Shown here piece after piece: positions 9,061 to 18,055 of a stretch of DNA of 64,000 nucleotides (positions within the stretch are counted from its first letter, which is position 1; each line of letters opens with the position of its first letter). The position numbers were made by a program, and so were the translations under genes. The stretch covers positions 29,317 to 93,316 of the forward strand of contig CAYOGE010000010.1 of assembly GCA_964403525.1 (NCBI GenBank). The letters run 5' to 3'. The stretch is from JAJTGZ01 sp964403525. Lineage in GTDB: Bacteria > Planctomycetota > Phycisphaerae > Phycisphaerales > UBA1924. Below the pieces are notes generated by a model. That model was not told the DNA's origin, did no database searches, and saw only the letters and a program-made list of their open reading frames with translations.

Positions 9061-10503
9061 TCAGCCGATCTGGCCGACATCCCCGAGCATCGGCAGCTTG
9101 CAATCAACTCCGACCGCTTCGCGCAGCTTTGCGGCCAGCGCGAGGCGTTGGCGCTGTTCGCCGTGGGTCAGGTAGACCACCGGCTTTTTTCCTTCAACCG
9201 CGCCGATGCACTGTCGGCCCCACTCAACCAGCGTGCTCTGGCCGCCGTGGGCGGAGAAGCCGTTGAGCGTGAAGATCTTCGCCGCGACGCTGACGGGTTG
9301 CCCGAAGATCCGCACGGACGGGCGCTGGTTGACGGGCGTGTCTTTCATGTCCACCAGTCGGCGCCCGAGCGTTCCTTCGGCCTGAAAGCCCGCGATCACC
9401 ACGCTCGTGTTCGGGGCGCCCGCGCGGTTGCGCAGGTGGTGCAGGATGCGCCCACCGGTGCACATCCCGGCGCCGGCGATGATCACCGCCGGACCACGGA
9501 GGTCGTTGAGACCCTTGCTCTCCTGGGCTGTCCGCGTGAAACGCAGGCCGTGGAAGTTCAACGCCTGGTTCCCCGCGGCCCTCACCGCGCGTGTCTCCTC
9601 GTCGAAGAGCGACGGGTCCATGTTGTAGATCTTCGTGGCCTCGATCCCCAGCGGCGTATCGACGAAGACCGGCAGCCCCCGCGGCAGCTTCCCTTCCTCT
9701 TCCAGCCGGGCGATCACGTAGATCAGCGTCTGCGTGCGCCCCACGGCGAATGCGGGGACCAACACCTTGCCGCCGCTCGCCAGCGCCTCCTTCAAGACCC
9801 CTGCGAACCGCTCGATCGTGTCGGCGATCGGTACGTGGTCCTTGTCGCCGTAGGTGCTCTCGAGCACGACCGCGTCGGCGTTCTTCACGCGCGGGGCGAT
9901 CGGGTCTCGGATCACCGGCGTGCCCGGGTTGCCGATGTCGCCGCTGAACACAACCGTGCGTGTGGATGCGCCGTCTTTGAGCGTGACCACACACGACGCA
10001 GAGCCGATGATGTGCCCCGAGTCGACGAACCGCACGCTCACGCCCGGCGCCACCTCGCGCTCGACCTCGAGCTTTGTTGCGCTCAGCAGCTTCAGCAGTG
10101 CAACAACGTCCTTCTCGTCAAACAGCGGTTCGCAACCGCCGTTCTCGCACCCACGCTGCGACCTTTTGTACGACCGGCGCAGGAAGTCCTGCTTCTGCAG
10201 GGCTGCCGCGTCCTTCAGCAGCACGTCCGTCAGCGGGACTGTCGGCGCGGTGCACACAACGCGGCACTTGAGCCCCTTCCGCGCCAGCACCGGCAGGCGT
10301 CCTGTGTGGTCAAGGTGCGCGTGCGTGAGGATGACCGCGTCCAGCTCGGCGGGGTCAAACGGCAGTTTCCGGCGGTTCTTCAGGTTGGCCGTCGAACTCC
10401 CCTGGAAGAGCCCACAGTCGAGCAAGACGCGGCTCTTGCCCGCCGTCAACAGGTAACACGACCCGGTGACGTCCCCCGCCGCGCCAAGGAACTTGATCTG
10501 CAT
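9061..10503 (-). CDS. Beta-CASP metallo-beta-lactamase-fold ribonuclease
   Basis: A 480-residue protein with the MBL motif THAHLDHTGRLP (HxHxDH), a further zinc-ligand region VDSGHIIGSA, and the beta-CASP elements PAFAVGRTQ, IAGAGMCTGGRI and GFSAHGGQSTLVEW at the C-terminus. This is the CPSF-73/RNase-like exonuclease group that processes RNA with two zinc ions. An insertion holding several Cys (CRVVCTAP, GCENGGCEP) is typical of this branch. TATGCT ends six bases before the ATG, giving a probable leaderless mRNA. It converges with the DUF3299-like gene with only five bases between stops. Confidence 0.9.
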   Translation of the reverse strand: MQIKFLGAAGDVTGSCYLLTAGKSRVLLDCGLFQGSSTANLKNRRKLPFDPAELDAVILTHAHLDHTGRLPVLARKGLKCRVVCTAPTVPLTDVLLKDAAALQKQDFLRRSYKRSQRGCENGGCEPLFDEKDVVALLKLLSATKLEVEREVAPGVSVRFVDSGHIIGSASCVVTLKDGASTRTVVFSGDIGNPGTPVIRDPIAPRVKNADAVVLESTYGDKDHVPIADTIERFAGVLKEALASGGKVLVPAFAVGRTQTLIYVIARLEEEGKLPRGLPVFVDTPLGIEATKIYNMDPSLFDEETRAVRAAGNQALNFHGLRFTRTAQESKGLNDLRGPAVIIAGAGMCTGGRILHHLRNRAGAPNTSVVIAGFQAEGTLGRRLVDMKDTPVNQRPSVRIFGQPVSVAAKIFTLNGFSAHGGQSTLVEWGRQCIGAVEGKKPVVYLTHGEQRQRLALAAKLREAVGVDCKLPMLGDVGQIG

Positions 10504-10632
10504 GCCTGGAGCATACCGGGTATTGGCTGTGAGGGAATTAGACGGGATTCATGGGCGCGCCGGACGCAGTTTGCCCTTCAGCGGCAGGAATAGCCGTTCC
10601 AGCCCAGTGCAGCGCGGAAGCTTCACGGCACT

Positions 10633-10661
10633 TTGCCCAGCCGCCGGGTCACCCCTATACT
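10633..10661 (+). promoter_or_regulatory. Putative rplU promoter
   Basis: TTGCCC (10633-10638) and TATACT (10656-10661) are separated by 17 bp. Transcription would start near 10668, leaving a leader of about 68 bases with GGAG at 10725-10728, so rplU is a leadered gene. Confidence 0.55.
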
Positions 10662-10735
10662 CCCCTTCGCAGTGAACCGGGCATCACCAAGCCGGGCGTT
10701 CCCGCCCCCCCGCCAGCGCGATTTGGAGTTTTCAC

Positions 10736-11056
10736 ATGTACGCAGTCATCATCGAGGGCGGCGGCCAGCGCAAGGTTGAGAGCGGCGAGATCATGCTCAT
10801 CGACCTCATCGACGAGGGCAAGGCCACCAAGGGCCAGAAGGTCAGCTTCGACAAGGTGCTGATGCTCGGCGGCGGCACGATCAAGATCGGCCAGCCGCTG
10901 GTCGCGGGCGCCTCGGTCACGGCCGAAGTCATCGAACCGCTGGTCAAGGGCGAGAAGGTCTTCATCCAGAAGTGGCGCCGCCGCAAGGGCCACGACAAAA
11001 AGACCGGCCACCGCCAGACCTACACGCAGGTCAAGGTCACCGGCATCAACGGCTGA
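10736..11056 (+). CDS. rplU: 50S ribosomal protein L21
   Basis: A 106-residue protein beginning MYAVIIEGGGQRKVESGE and ending with the conserved KWRRRKGHDKKTGHRQTYTQVKVTGI block that contacts 23S rRNA. GGAG lies seven bases before the ATG. A strong terminator follows, and rpmA (L27), the usual partner immediately downstream, is absent: the next gene is convergent. Length is normal for the family (about 103). Confidence 0.98.
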   Translation: MYAVIIEGGGQRKVESGEIMLIDLIDEGKATKGQKVSFDKVLMLGGGTIKIGQPLVAGASVTAEVIEPLVKGEKVFIQKWRRRKGHDKKTGHRQTYTQVKVTGING

Positions 11057-11092
11057 TCGAAAGCCGGCTCCGCAACACACTTATGCTCACCA

Positions 11093-11123
11093 CAAGCCCC
11101 GGCTCTGACCGGGGCTTGTTCAT
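11093..11123 (+). terminator. Rho-independent terminator after rplU
   Basis: Stem aagccccgg / ccggggctt with loop ctctga, then TTGTTCATT. It may also serve the convergent glycosyltransferase-like gene. Confidence 0.8.
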
Positions 11124-11148
11124 TGCAGTGATCAGAGAGCGCTATGCC

Positions 11149-12405
11149 CTACCGCACGCCGGCCATCGCCGGCTGCTCGGCCTTCCAGCCCAGTTCAGCG
11201 CCGGCGTTTGAGGCCACCTGCGCGATCGTCTGAACCCGATGGTGCCAGAGGTGGCGCTCCGCTGCCGCGTGGCGCCCGGCCGCGCCCAGGGCTGCGCAGC
11301 GTGATCGGTCGGCGAGCAGCCCCTCAACCACCTGACGGCACGCCGCGGGCTGCTCGGCCGCGAACGTCTCAACGCACGCGCCACCGGAGCTTGCCGCGCC
11401 GAACTCTCGGCGCACCCACAGGCGGTCGTCGGTGACGCTTGCGCACCCGCCCGCCAGCGACAGCAGAAGCCGCTCGCTGAAGCCGTGCACAAACTGGGTC
11501 GGGTTCACCGCCAGGCTTACCCGAGCCCGCGCAAACCAGGCCGGCAAATCACCGTACTTCACTTCGGGCACAACCTTCAGCCCGCGCGTGCCGGCGCTCA
11601 CCCACGGGCCGCGCCCGATCACCGTAACGTTCAGACCGTCGAGCCCCTTGATCAGCGCGAGCCGGCGCTGCGTGTTCACCGCCGCGGTGGTGGAGAGAAA
11701 GACGATCCGCAGCACATCCCAGTGCGTGCGTGAGTGCAGCCCCAGCGGTGCGCACAGGTCCCACGCCTGCGTGAAGGCCATCCACGGATGAGCCAGTCGC
11801 AGCGCCACGATCTCGTCGCACACGCGGTGCAGCGCTGCGGGCACTTCCCTGCGGCGCTCGGCGAGTTGCTCATCCGTCAGCACCGTGCCCGTCACCAGCA
11901 CGTCGATGTCGCGCGAGCCCCCGGCCCCGCCAGCCTTGTGCGAGGACTCGATCTGCGTGCGCTCGCACAACGCGGAAGGGTCAACGCCGTGCCAGCAGCG
12001 CACCTGCCTGATGCCCGGAAAGTGCAGCGCGATCAACTGGGCGTCATCATCGCTCACGGTCAGCAGCCGGTACCCCGGCAGCTTCTCGACCGCTCGCCAT
12101 GCCTCAGCGCCGAGCGTCAAAGGGTGGTCGATCAGCCACTGCAATACCGCGGGCGCAGCGCAGCGGCCGGCCGCCGCTTCACGAGCCTTGGCGGGGAAGT
12201 CGGGCGAATAGTTGAAATAGAGCGCACCGGGCCGCAGCGATTCATCCATCGCGCCGGTCTCGGCGGGCGCCACGTTTACGGGCAGCCCAACGCTCTGCGC
12301 AGCACGCCCCACATCACCGATAAAGGCGTTGATCAGGTCGTACTGCGTGGTGTAGTTGCTTGCCGCCAGCCAGAGCGTGTTGATCATCTCCTCACTATCG
12401 GCCAT
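11149..12405 (-). CDS. Glycosyltransferase-like protein (CgeB/YkvP-type C-terminal domain)
   Basis: A 418-residue soluble protein without signal peptide. The C-terminal half has a GT-B look: LKVVPEVKYGDLPAWFARAR, NPTQFVHGFSERLLLSLAGG, then CVETFAAEQP and a helical tail ending HRVQTIAQV. This resembles the glycosyltransferase family 1/CgeB-like domain, in which FSER-x-LL...GG lies in the nucleotide-sugar site. The N-terminal half (NYTTQYDLINAFIGDVG; FNYSPDFPAKAREAA) is less conserved. It lies 59 bp downstream of the asparaginase-like gene on the same strand. The acceptor is unknown; a polysaccharide role is inference. Confidence 0.65.
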   Translation of the reverse strand: MADSEEMINTLWLAASNYTTQYDLINAFIGDVGRAAQSVGLPVNVAPAETGAMDESLRPGALYFNYSPDFPAKAREAAAGRCAAPAVLQWLIDHPLTLGAEAWRAVEKLPGYRLLTVSDDDAQLIALHFPGIRQVRCWHGVDPSALCERTQIESSHKAGGAGGSRDIDVLVTGTVLTDEQLAERRREVPAALHRVCDEIVALRLAHPWMAFTQAWDLCAPLGLHSRTHWDVLRIVFLSTTAAVNTQRRLALIKGLDGLNVTVIGRGPWVSAGTRGLKVVPEVKYGDLPAWFARARVSLAVNPTQFVHGFSERLLLSLAGGCASVTDDRLWVRREFGAASSGGACVETFAAEQPAACRQVVEGLLADRSRCAALGAAGRHAAAERHLWHHRVQTIAQVASNAGAELGWKAEQPAMAGVR

Positions 12406-12464
12406 CGGGCGTGCAATGACCGATCGGAACCCGGCGGGGAGCGGCGCCCGTCAAGCGACGGCGA

Positions 12465-13004
12465 TCAGCTCGCTGTTGCAGAGCCCTTGCTGCCCGCGAC
12501 AAACGTGCCGCGGGAGCGGTCCTTGACCACGCCTGGAAACCGCAACGCCCGACCGTGTGCCACGCAATACACCCCCGGCTCAAGCACGCCGGTGGCGAAC
12601 ACCGCCTCGGTGAGATTCTGCAGCGCATCTGACCGCACCATTTCGAACGGGCGCATCGCCCCGGTCAGCACGATCGGGGCCGCGGGCCGTCCGAGGCTTG
12701 CGGCGATGATCTCACCCGTTTGCGAGAGCGTGTCCGTGCCGTGCAGGACGACCACGCCGTTGGCGGGGTGGATGGAGTCGGTCAGCGCGGTGCGGCAGGC
12801 CTCCAGCACGTGCATCCGGTCCTCCTCGGTCATCACGAGGCTGTCCTTGCTCATCAATTCGACGATGTTGATCCTCGTCTCCTCCAGGCGCAGTTGCTCG
12901 ACCATGCGCCAAACGATCGACTGCCGGTTCTCCAGCGTGCCGGTCATCTCGTCGTAGGTCTTCTCGATTGTCCCGCCGGTGGTGATGAGCGTCACGTGCC
13001 GCAT
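12465..13004 (-). CDS. Single-domain asparaginase-like protein
   Basis: A 179-residue protein that starts with VTLITTGGTIEKTYDEMTG, containing the nucleophile-threonine loop TGGTI, and continues with VVVLHGTDTLSQTGE, the second catalytic TDT motif of L-asparaginases. The C-terminal ~150-residue domain of ordinary asparaginases (about 330 residues) is missing, so this belongs to the short asparaginase-domain proteins. Whether they hydrolyse asparagine is uncertain. TACCCT ends five bases before the ATG at 13004, so the mRNA is predicted leaderless. The much longer reading frame extending upstream runs through the divergent transporter and is not coding. Confidence 0.85.
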   Translation of the reverse strand: MRHVTLITTGGTIEKTYDEMTGTLENRQSIVWRMVEQLRLEETRINIVELMSKDSLVMTEEDRMHVLEACRTALTDSIHPANGVVVLHGTDTLSQTGEIIAASLGRPAAPIVLTGAMRPFEMVRSDALQNLTEAVFATGVLEPGVYCVAHGRALRFPGVVKDRSRGTFVAGSKGSATAS

Positions 13005-13009
13005 GCCTG

Positions 13010-13131
13010 AGGGTAGAAGTCGCACGCCCGGCGAGCGGGCGGCCGATTCGCCGCGCCGCCACCGCCTTGCCCCACCCGTTTGCTCGCCGTGCCGCGGCGC
13101 TCCCCGCCCCACGGCTGGGCCCCCGTACCCT
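13010..13131. promoter_or_regulatory. Divergent -10 boxes for asparaginase-like and CDF genes
   Basis: TACCCT on the minus strand (13010-13015) lies five bases before the asparaginase ATG. TACCCT on the plus strand (13126-13131) lies five bases before the CDF GTG. No convincing -35 box or ribosome site is seen for either. Confidence 0.45.
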
Positions 13132-13136
13132 TTCGT

Positions 13137-14117
13137 GTGCCAACGCCCCGAACGCAGCGCGTCGCCCTCGCCGGACTGGCGATCAACCTCGCGCTGGCGG
13201 TGATCAAGCTGCTGGCGGGCATCGTCGGGCACTGCTACGCCCTTATCGCCGACGCGATCGAGTCGATCGCTGACATCGTCGGCTCGGTTGTCATCCTCGG
13301 CGGCCTGCACGTGGGCGCCCGCCCGGCCGATGACGACCACCCCTACGGGCACGGCAAGGCGGAGGCGCTCGCCGCGCTGGTGGTTGCGCTGCTGGTGGCC
13401 CTCGCGGGCGTTGGCATCCTCATCAAGGCGATCGACGAGATCCTCACGCCCCACCACACGCCGGCCTGGTGGACGCTTGTGGTACTTGTTGGCGTCGTGA
13501 TCATCAAGGAGTCGCTCTCCCGCTACGCGGCACGCGTCGCACGCCAGGAGGGGAACACGGCCATGGCGGTCGAGGCGGGGCACCACCGCGCCGACGTCAT
13601 CACCTCGCTGGCCGCGTTCATCGGCATCAGCATCGCCGTCGCCGGCGAGAACAAGCTCTTTGGGAACTTCGCCGGGTTCAACTGGGCGTCGGCCGACGAC
13701 TACGCCGCGGTGTTCGCGTCTCTGGTGATCATGTTCAACGCCTGGCGTCTGGCTCGCCTCCCGCTGCACGAGCTGATGGACGCTGTCCCGGCTGAAGCGA
13801 TCAACACCGCACGCGCGGCCACACTCGCCGTGCCGGGCGTGATGGGCATCGAGAAGTGCCGCGGGCGCACCAGCGGCTCGCGTCACTACATCGAGCTGCA
13901 CGTAGAAGTCGCGCCCGAGATGCCCGTCAGCGAGGCGCACATCATCACCGGCAAGATCAAGACCGCCGTCCGTGCGGCCCTCCCCACCGCCGCGGACATC
14001 CACATCCACGTCGAGCCGCACTTCCCCGTCACCCCACCCACCCCCTCCGCTGAACCTCCTCCGGCGGCTTTTCCGGGTGGCGCCCCACCGGGGACCGATA
14101 TTCACCCCAATCGTTGA
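13137..14117 (+). CDS. Cation diffusion facilitator (CDF) family metal transporter
   Basis: A 326-residue transporter. Helix 2 holds ALIADAIESIADIVGS, carrying the conserved metal-site aspartates; the loop has DDHPYGHGKAEALAAL; helix 5 has EAGHHRADVITSLAAF with the HxxxD metal site. The cytoplasmic ferredoxin-like C-terminal domain contains RGRTSGSRHYIELHVEV. CDF proteins export Zn, Fe, Mn or Co from the cytoplasm by proton antiport. I chose the GTG at 13137 (MPTPRTQRVALAG) because the family has a short N-terminus before helix 1 and TACCCT ends five bases upstream. The Pro-rich tail after residue ~300 is unusual. Confidence 0.9.
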   Translation: MPTPRTQRVALAGLAINLALAVIKLLAGIVGHCYALIADAIESIADIVGSVVILGGLHVGARPADDDHPYGHGKAEALAALVVALLVALAGVGILIKAIDEILTPHHTPAWWTLVVLVGVVIIKESLSRYAARVARQEGNTAMAVEAGHHRADVITSLAAFIGISIAVAGENKLFGNFAGFNWASADDYAAVFASLVIMFNAWRLARLPLHELMDAVPAEAINTARAATLAVPGVMGIEKCRGRTSGSRHYIELHVEVAPEMPVSEAHIITGKIKTAVRAALPTAADIHIHVEPHFPVTPPTPSAEPPPAAFPGGAPPGTDIHPNR

Positions 14118-14186
14118 ATCCGCACAGCCGTGGCGGCGAACCGATCGCACCCCGCGCCGGTCAAACCACCGGCGGGCGACCTCACG

Positions 14187-14810
14187 ATGGCCGAACCATC
14201 ACCCGCTGACATCACGGGTTCCACCCCACCCCTCACCGGCGTGCACGCCGAAGACGGCCGCCTTATCCAGCGTGCCGGGCGCGGCGATCACAACGCTCTG
14301 GCGACGCTGGCCGCACGCTATGAGGCGATGCTGCTGGGCCTGGCCCAGGGCCTGATGCGCGGGCGCGAAGACCTCGCCCGCGACGTCGTTCAGGACGTGT
14401 GGATCCGGGTGCTCAAGTCCGGTTCGGCCTTTTCTGGTCAGAGTTCCGCAAAGACATGGTTGTACCGAGTGACGATCAACCGCTGCCATGACGTGCGAGC
14501 AAAGATGGACCGGCAGACGCCGGCTGAATCAGTCCGCCCGCCCGCCGAGCGCCCCTTCGACGGCGAGCAGTCGACCGCTGTGACCCGCGCCGTTGAGACG
14601 CTCAAGCCCGACCAGCGCATGCTCGTCATCCTGTGCTACCACTCCGGCATGAGCCACTCTCAGGCCGCCGACATCCTGGGTGTTCCGATCGGCACCGTCA
14701 AGAGCCGGCTCAACACCGCCCTCAACGACCTCCGCGCCGTCCTTTCTTCCCGTACCACCGCTCACGAACAAGGAGCCGACGATGCACCAGCAGCACGACG
14801 ACCCGCTTGA
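14187..14810 (+). CDS. ECF-type RNA polymerase sigma-70 family factor
   Basis: A sigma factor of about 207 residues. Region 2 is LAARYEAMLLGLAQGL...ARDVVQDVWIRVLKSGSAF with KTWLYRVTINRCHD. Region 4 is KPDQRMLVILCYHSGMSHSQAADILGVPIGTVKSRLNTAL, a clear helix-turn-helix. A GTG at 14130 would extend the protein by 19 residues; I prefer the ATG at 14187 (MAEPSPADIT) but cannot decide. Its last 29 bases overlap the start of the next gene, which is therefore the likely anti-sigma or regulatory partner. It begins shortly after the CDF transporter, possibly in the same transcript. Confidence 0.9.
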   Translation: MAEPSPADITGSTPPLTGVHAEDGRLIQRAGRGDHNALATLAARYEAMLLGLAQGLMRGREDLARDVVQDVWIRVLKSGSAFSGQSSAKTWLYRVTINRCHDVRAKMDRQTPAESVRPPAERPFDGEQSTAVTRAVETLKPDQRMLVILCYHSGMSHSQAADILGVPIGTVKSRLNTALNDLRAVLSSRTTAHEQGADDAPAARRPA

Positions 14811-16422
14811 ACGTGAACTGGAGAAGCTCTCACGCTACACCGGCGAGCCTGCTTCGATCTGGCGGGATGCCATCGAACGGCACCGTCGCGAGCAGCAGCA
14901 GAAACTGTGGGTCTGGGTCCGCCGGCCCGCCCCTGCACTCGCCGCGGCCGCGCTCGCACTGATGGTCGCTGCCATCGCTGTACGCCCGATCGACCCGACC
15001 GTTGCAGAGCGCCGCGCGGCCCTGAAAGACGCGCTGAACAGCTGGGGGGCCGAGCCGACCAACACGCTCGCCGATCGGCCGGTTGCGCCGGATGTCGGCG
15101 GGAGAGACGCCGACAGACTGCTGAGCAGGAACGCCGCGGCGGGTGCGAGAGTGCCCACTGCCCGGCCCGCAAATGAGAGATTCGCAGACCCCACGACCGC
15201 GCGCGAGCCCATCGCCACGAACTTCGGGCTCAGCGGCGGCGCGATAGAGAGTGGGCCAACCACAAGCGGTGCCGCGCCGGTCTCCGACAAGGACACGCCC
15301 GCGATCGTCGACCGGAGCGCGGGCAACCGCGACCGCGGGGGTCAGCCTCCGCAGCCATCCGCTGCAACCGCGGCTCGCTCCGGCCCCGCTGGGAACGCAC
15401 CCGCGCCATCGATCTCCAAGCTCGACGCTGAAACGCCTTCCGCTCCGGCAGCCCCCGCGCCAGCACCCGAGCCGGCCCTCGCGATCAAGGGGGAGAAACA
15501 ACCTCCGCCCGCGCCCGGTGCCGACCTTGCGGCCAAGGCGATGGACGATGCGCTGTCACCGCTGGAGGTGACAGCCGAGGTTCGCCTGCAAGTGCCCGAC
15601 GTTGCCAGCTTCTACAACAACGTCGTCCCGTCGCTGGTCGACGTCAAGAACGGCGAGTCGTTTGCAAGCACCGGGCCCGAGAGCGCAAAGACCAAGGACA
15701 CGACCGCAGCCGACGCCCGAGTTCTGAACCTGACGCTGCGGGTAGGTGAGGAGCGACTGCCGCAGGTGCTGGAAGAACTCCGCAGACAGAGCACGGTGAT
15801 CTCACAGACCGCACAAACACCGCCGCAGGCCGAACGGCTCAGGCAGATCGACACGCTCGTCGAGCTCAACAAGATAGCGCTCAAGCAAGCTTCGGTTGAG
15901 GCAAAGTCGGCGCCCGCGCCGAGCAAGAGCGCGCCCCCCCCAAGCGACGCGAGCCTGAAGCAGGTAACCGAGAACCTCGCCCAGCTCAACGACCGCCGCC
16001 AACGCGTCGAACGAGGGAACGACTTCGCGACGGTCAACATCATCGCGCTGGCCGACGTCAGCGCCGAGCCGCGTTCACTCCCGCCGGCTTCGGCGCAGCC
16101 AACGACCGCCGCCGGAGCCTCTCTCACGCAAGGGGATTCCTCGCCCCTGAGGAAACTCCAGGCCGGCGTTGCCAAGGCCGAATCCTCAGCCGCGGGAGCG
16201 GCCCGGTCGGAGGTTCAACCCACGCCCGGCCCTGAGGAGGGCAAGATCAAGCGCGCGGCCAAGGAAGGGTGGTCAAGCCTGGGCGACACCACCGCCGACT
16301 TTGTCCGAAGCGCCATCGGCACGATGATCTACTGGGTTCCCGCGCTCATCGCTTGCATGGCTGCCTGGTGGTGGCTGCGCCGGCGGGCCGCCGCTTCGAT
16401 GCGCGAGCCGCCACCGCTTTAA
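14782..16422 (+). CDS. Membrane protein with DUF4349-like architecture, probable anti-sigma partner
   Basis: A 546-residue protein starting MHQQHDDPLERELEKLSRY, with AAGGAG six bases upstream, inside the sigma-factor gene. A short cytoplasmic N-terminus precedes a membrane helix near residues 50-68 (PALAAAALALMVAAIAV). A long Pro/Ala-rich low-complexity stretch follows to about residue 250, then a conserved part with AEVRLQVPDVASFYNN and a coiled-coil-like segment (QAERLRQIDTLVELNKIAL; NLAQLNDRRQRVE). A final membrane helix (TMIYWVPALIACMAAWWW) comes before RRRAAAS. The layout resembles DUF4349 proteins. Sequestration of the ECF factor is inferred from position and overlap; no zinc-binding anti-sigma motif is visible. 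Confidence 0.6.
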   Translation: MHQQHDDPLERELEKLSRYTGEPASIWRDAIERHRREQQQKLWVWVRRPAPALAAAALALMVAAIAVRPIDPTVAERRAALKDALNSWGAEPTNTLADRPVAPDVGGRDADRLLSRNAAAGARVPTARPANERFADPTTAREPIATNFGLSGGAIESGPTTSGAAPVSDKDTPAIVDRSAGNRDRGGQPPQPSAATAARSGPAGNAPAPSISKLDAETPSAPAAPAPAPEPALAIKGEKQPPPAPGADLAAKAMDDALSPLEVTAEVRLQVPDVASFYNNVVPSLVDVKNGESFASTGPESAKTKDTTAADARVLNLTLRVGEERLPQVLEELRRQSTVISQTAQTPPQAERLRQIDTLVELNKIALKQASVEAKSAPAPSKSAPPPSDASLKQVTENLAQLNDRRQRVERGNDFATVNIIALADVSAEPRSLPPASAQPTTAAGASLTQGDSSPLRKLQAGVAKAESSAAGAARSEVQPTPGPEEGKIKRAAKEGWSSLGDTTADFVRSAIGTMIYWVPALIACMAAWWWLRRRAAASMREPPPL

Positions 16423-16555
16423 GCTAACAGGTCGGCCGTTGGGCGGCCGCACGCCCGGACTTCCCCGCGCCCCCGGGCGCTGGATATCCTCGCTCCCTCC
16501 ATCCCTTTTCAACCCCCCCGGCCGACCCGCGGCCGTCAACGTAGGAGCGAAGACC

Positions 16556-18001
<1,446 letters not shown>

Positions 18002-18026
18002 GCGCCCCCAGACTGTCGACCCACAC

Positions 18027-18055
18027 ACGCAGGCCCAGCGGCCTGCGTTTTTCAT
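18027..18055 (+). terminator. Rho-independent terminator after icd
   Basis: Stem acgcaggcc / ggcctgcgt with a short loop, followed by a T run at 18048-18052. It touches the stop codon of the convergent S10 peptidase gene. Confidence 0.85.

Noticed and set aside
12465..14150. Asparaginase extended to 561 residues by an upstream frame
   Set aside because: The extension is antisense to the CDF transporter. The family starts at the TTGGTI strand, and a -10 box sits just before the ATG at 13004.
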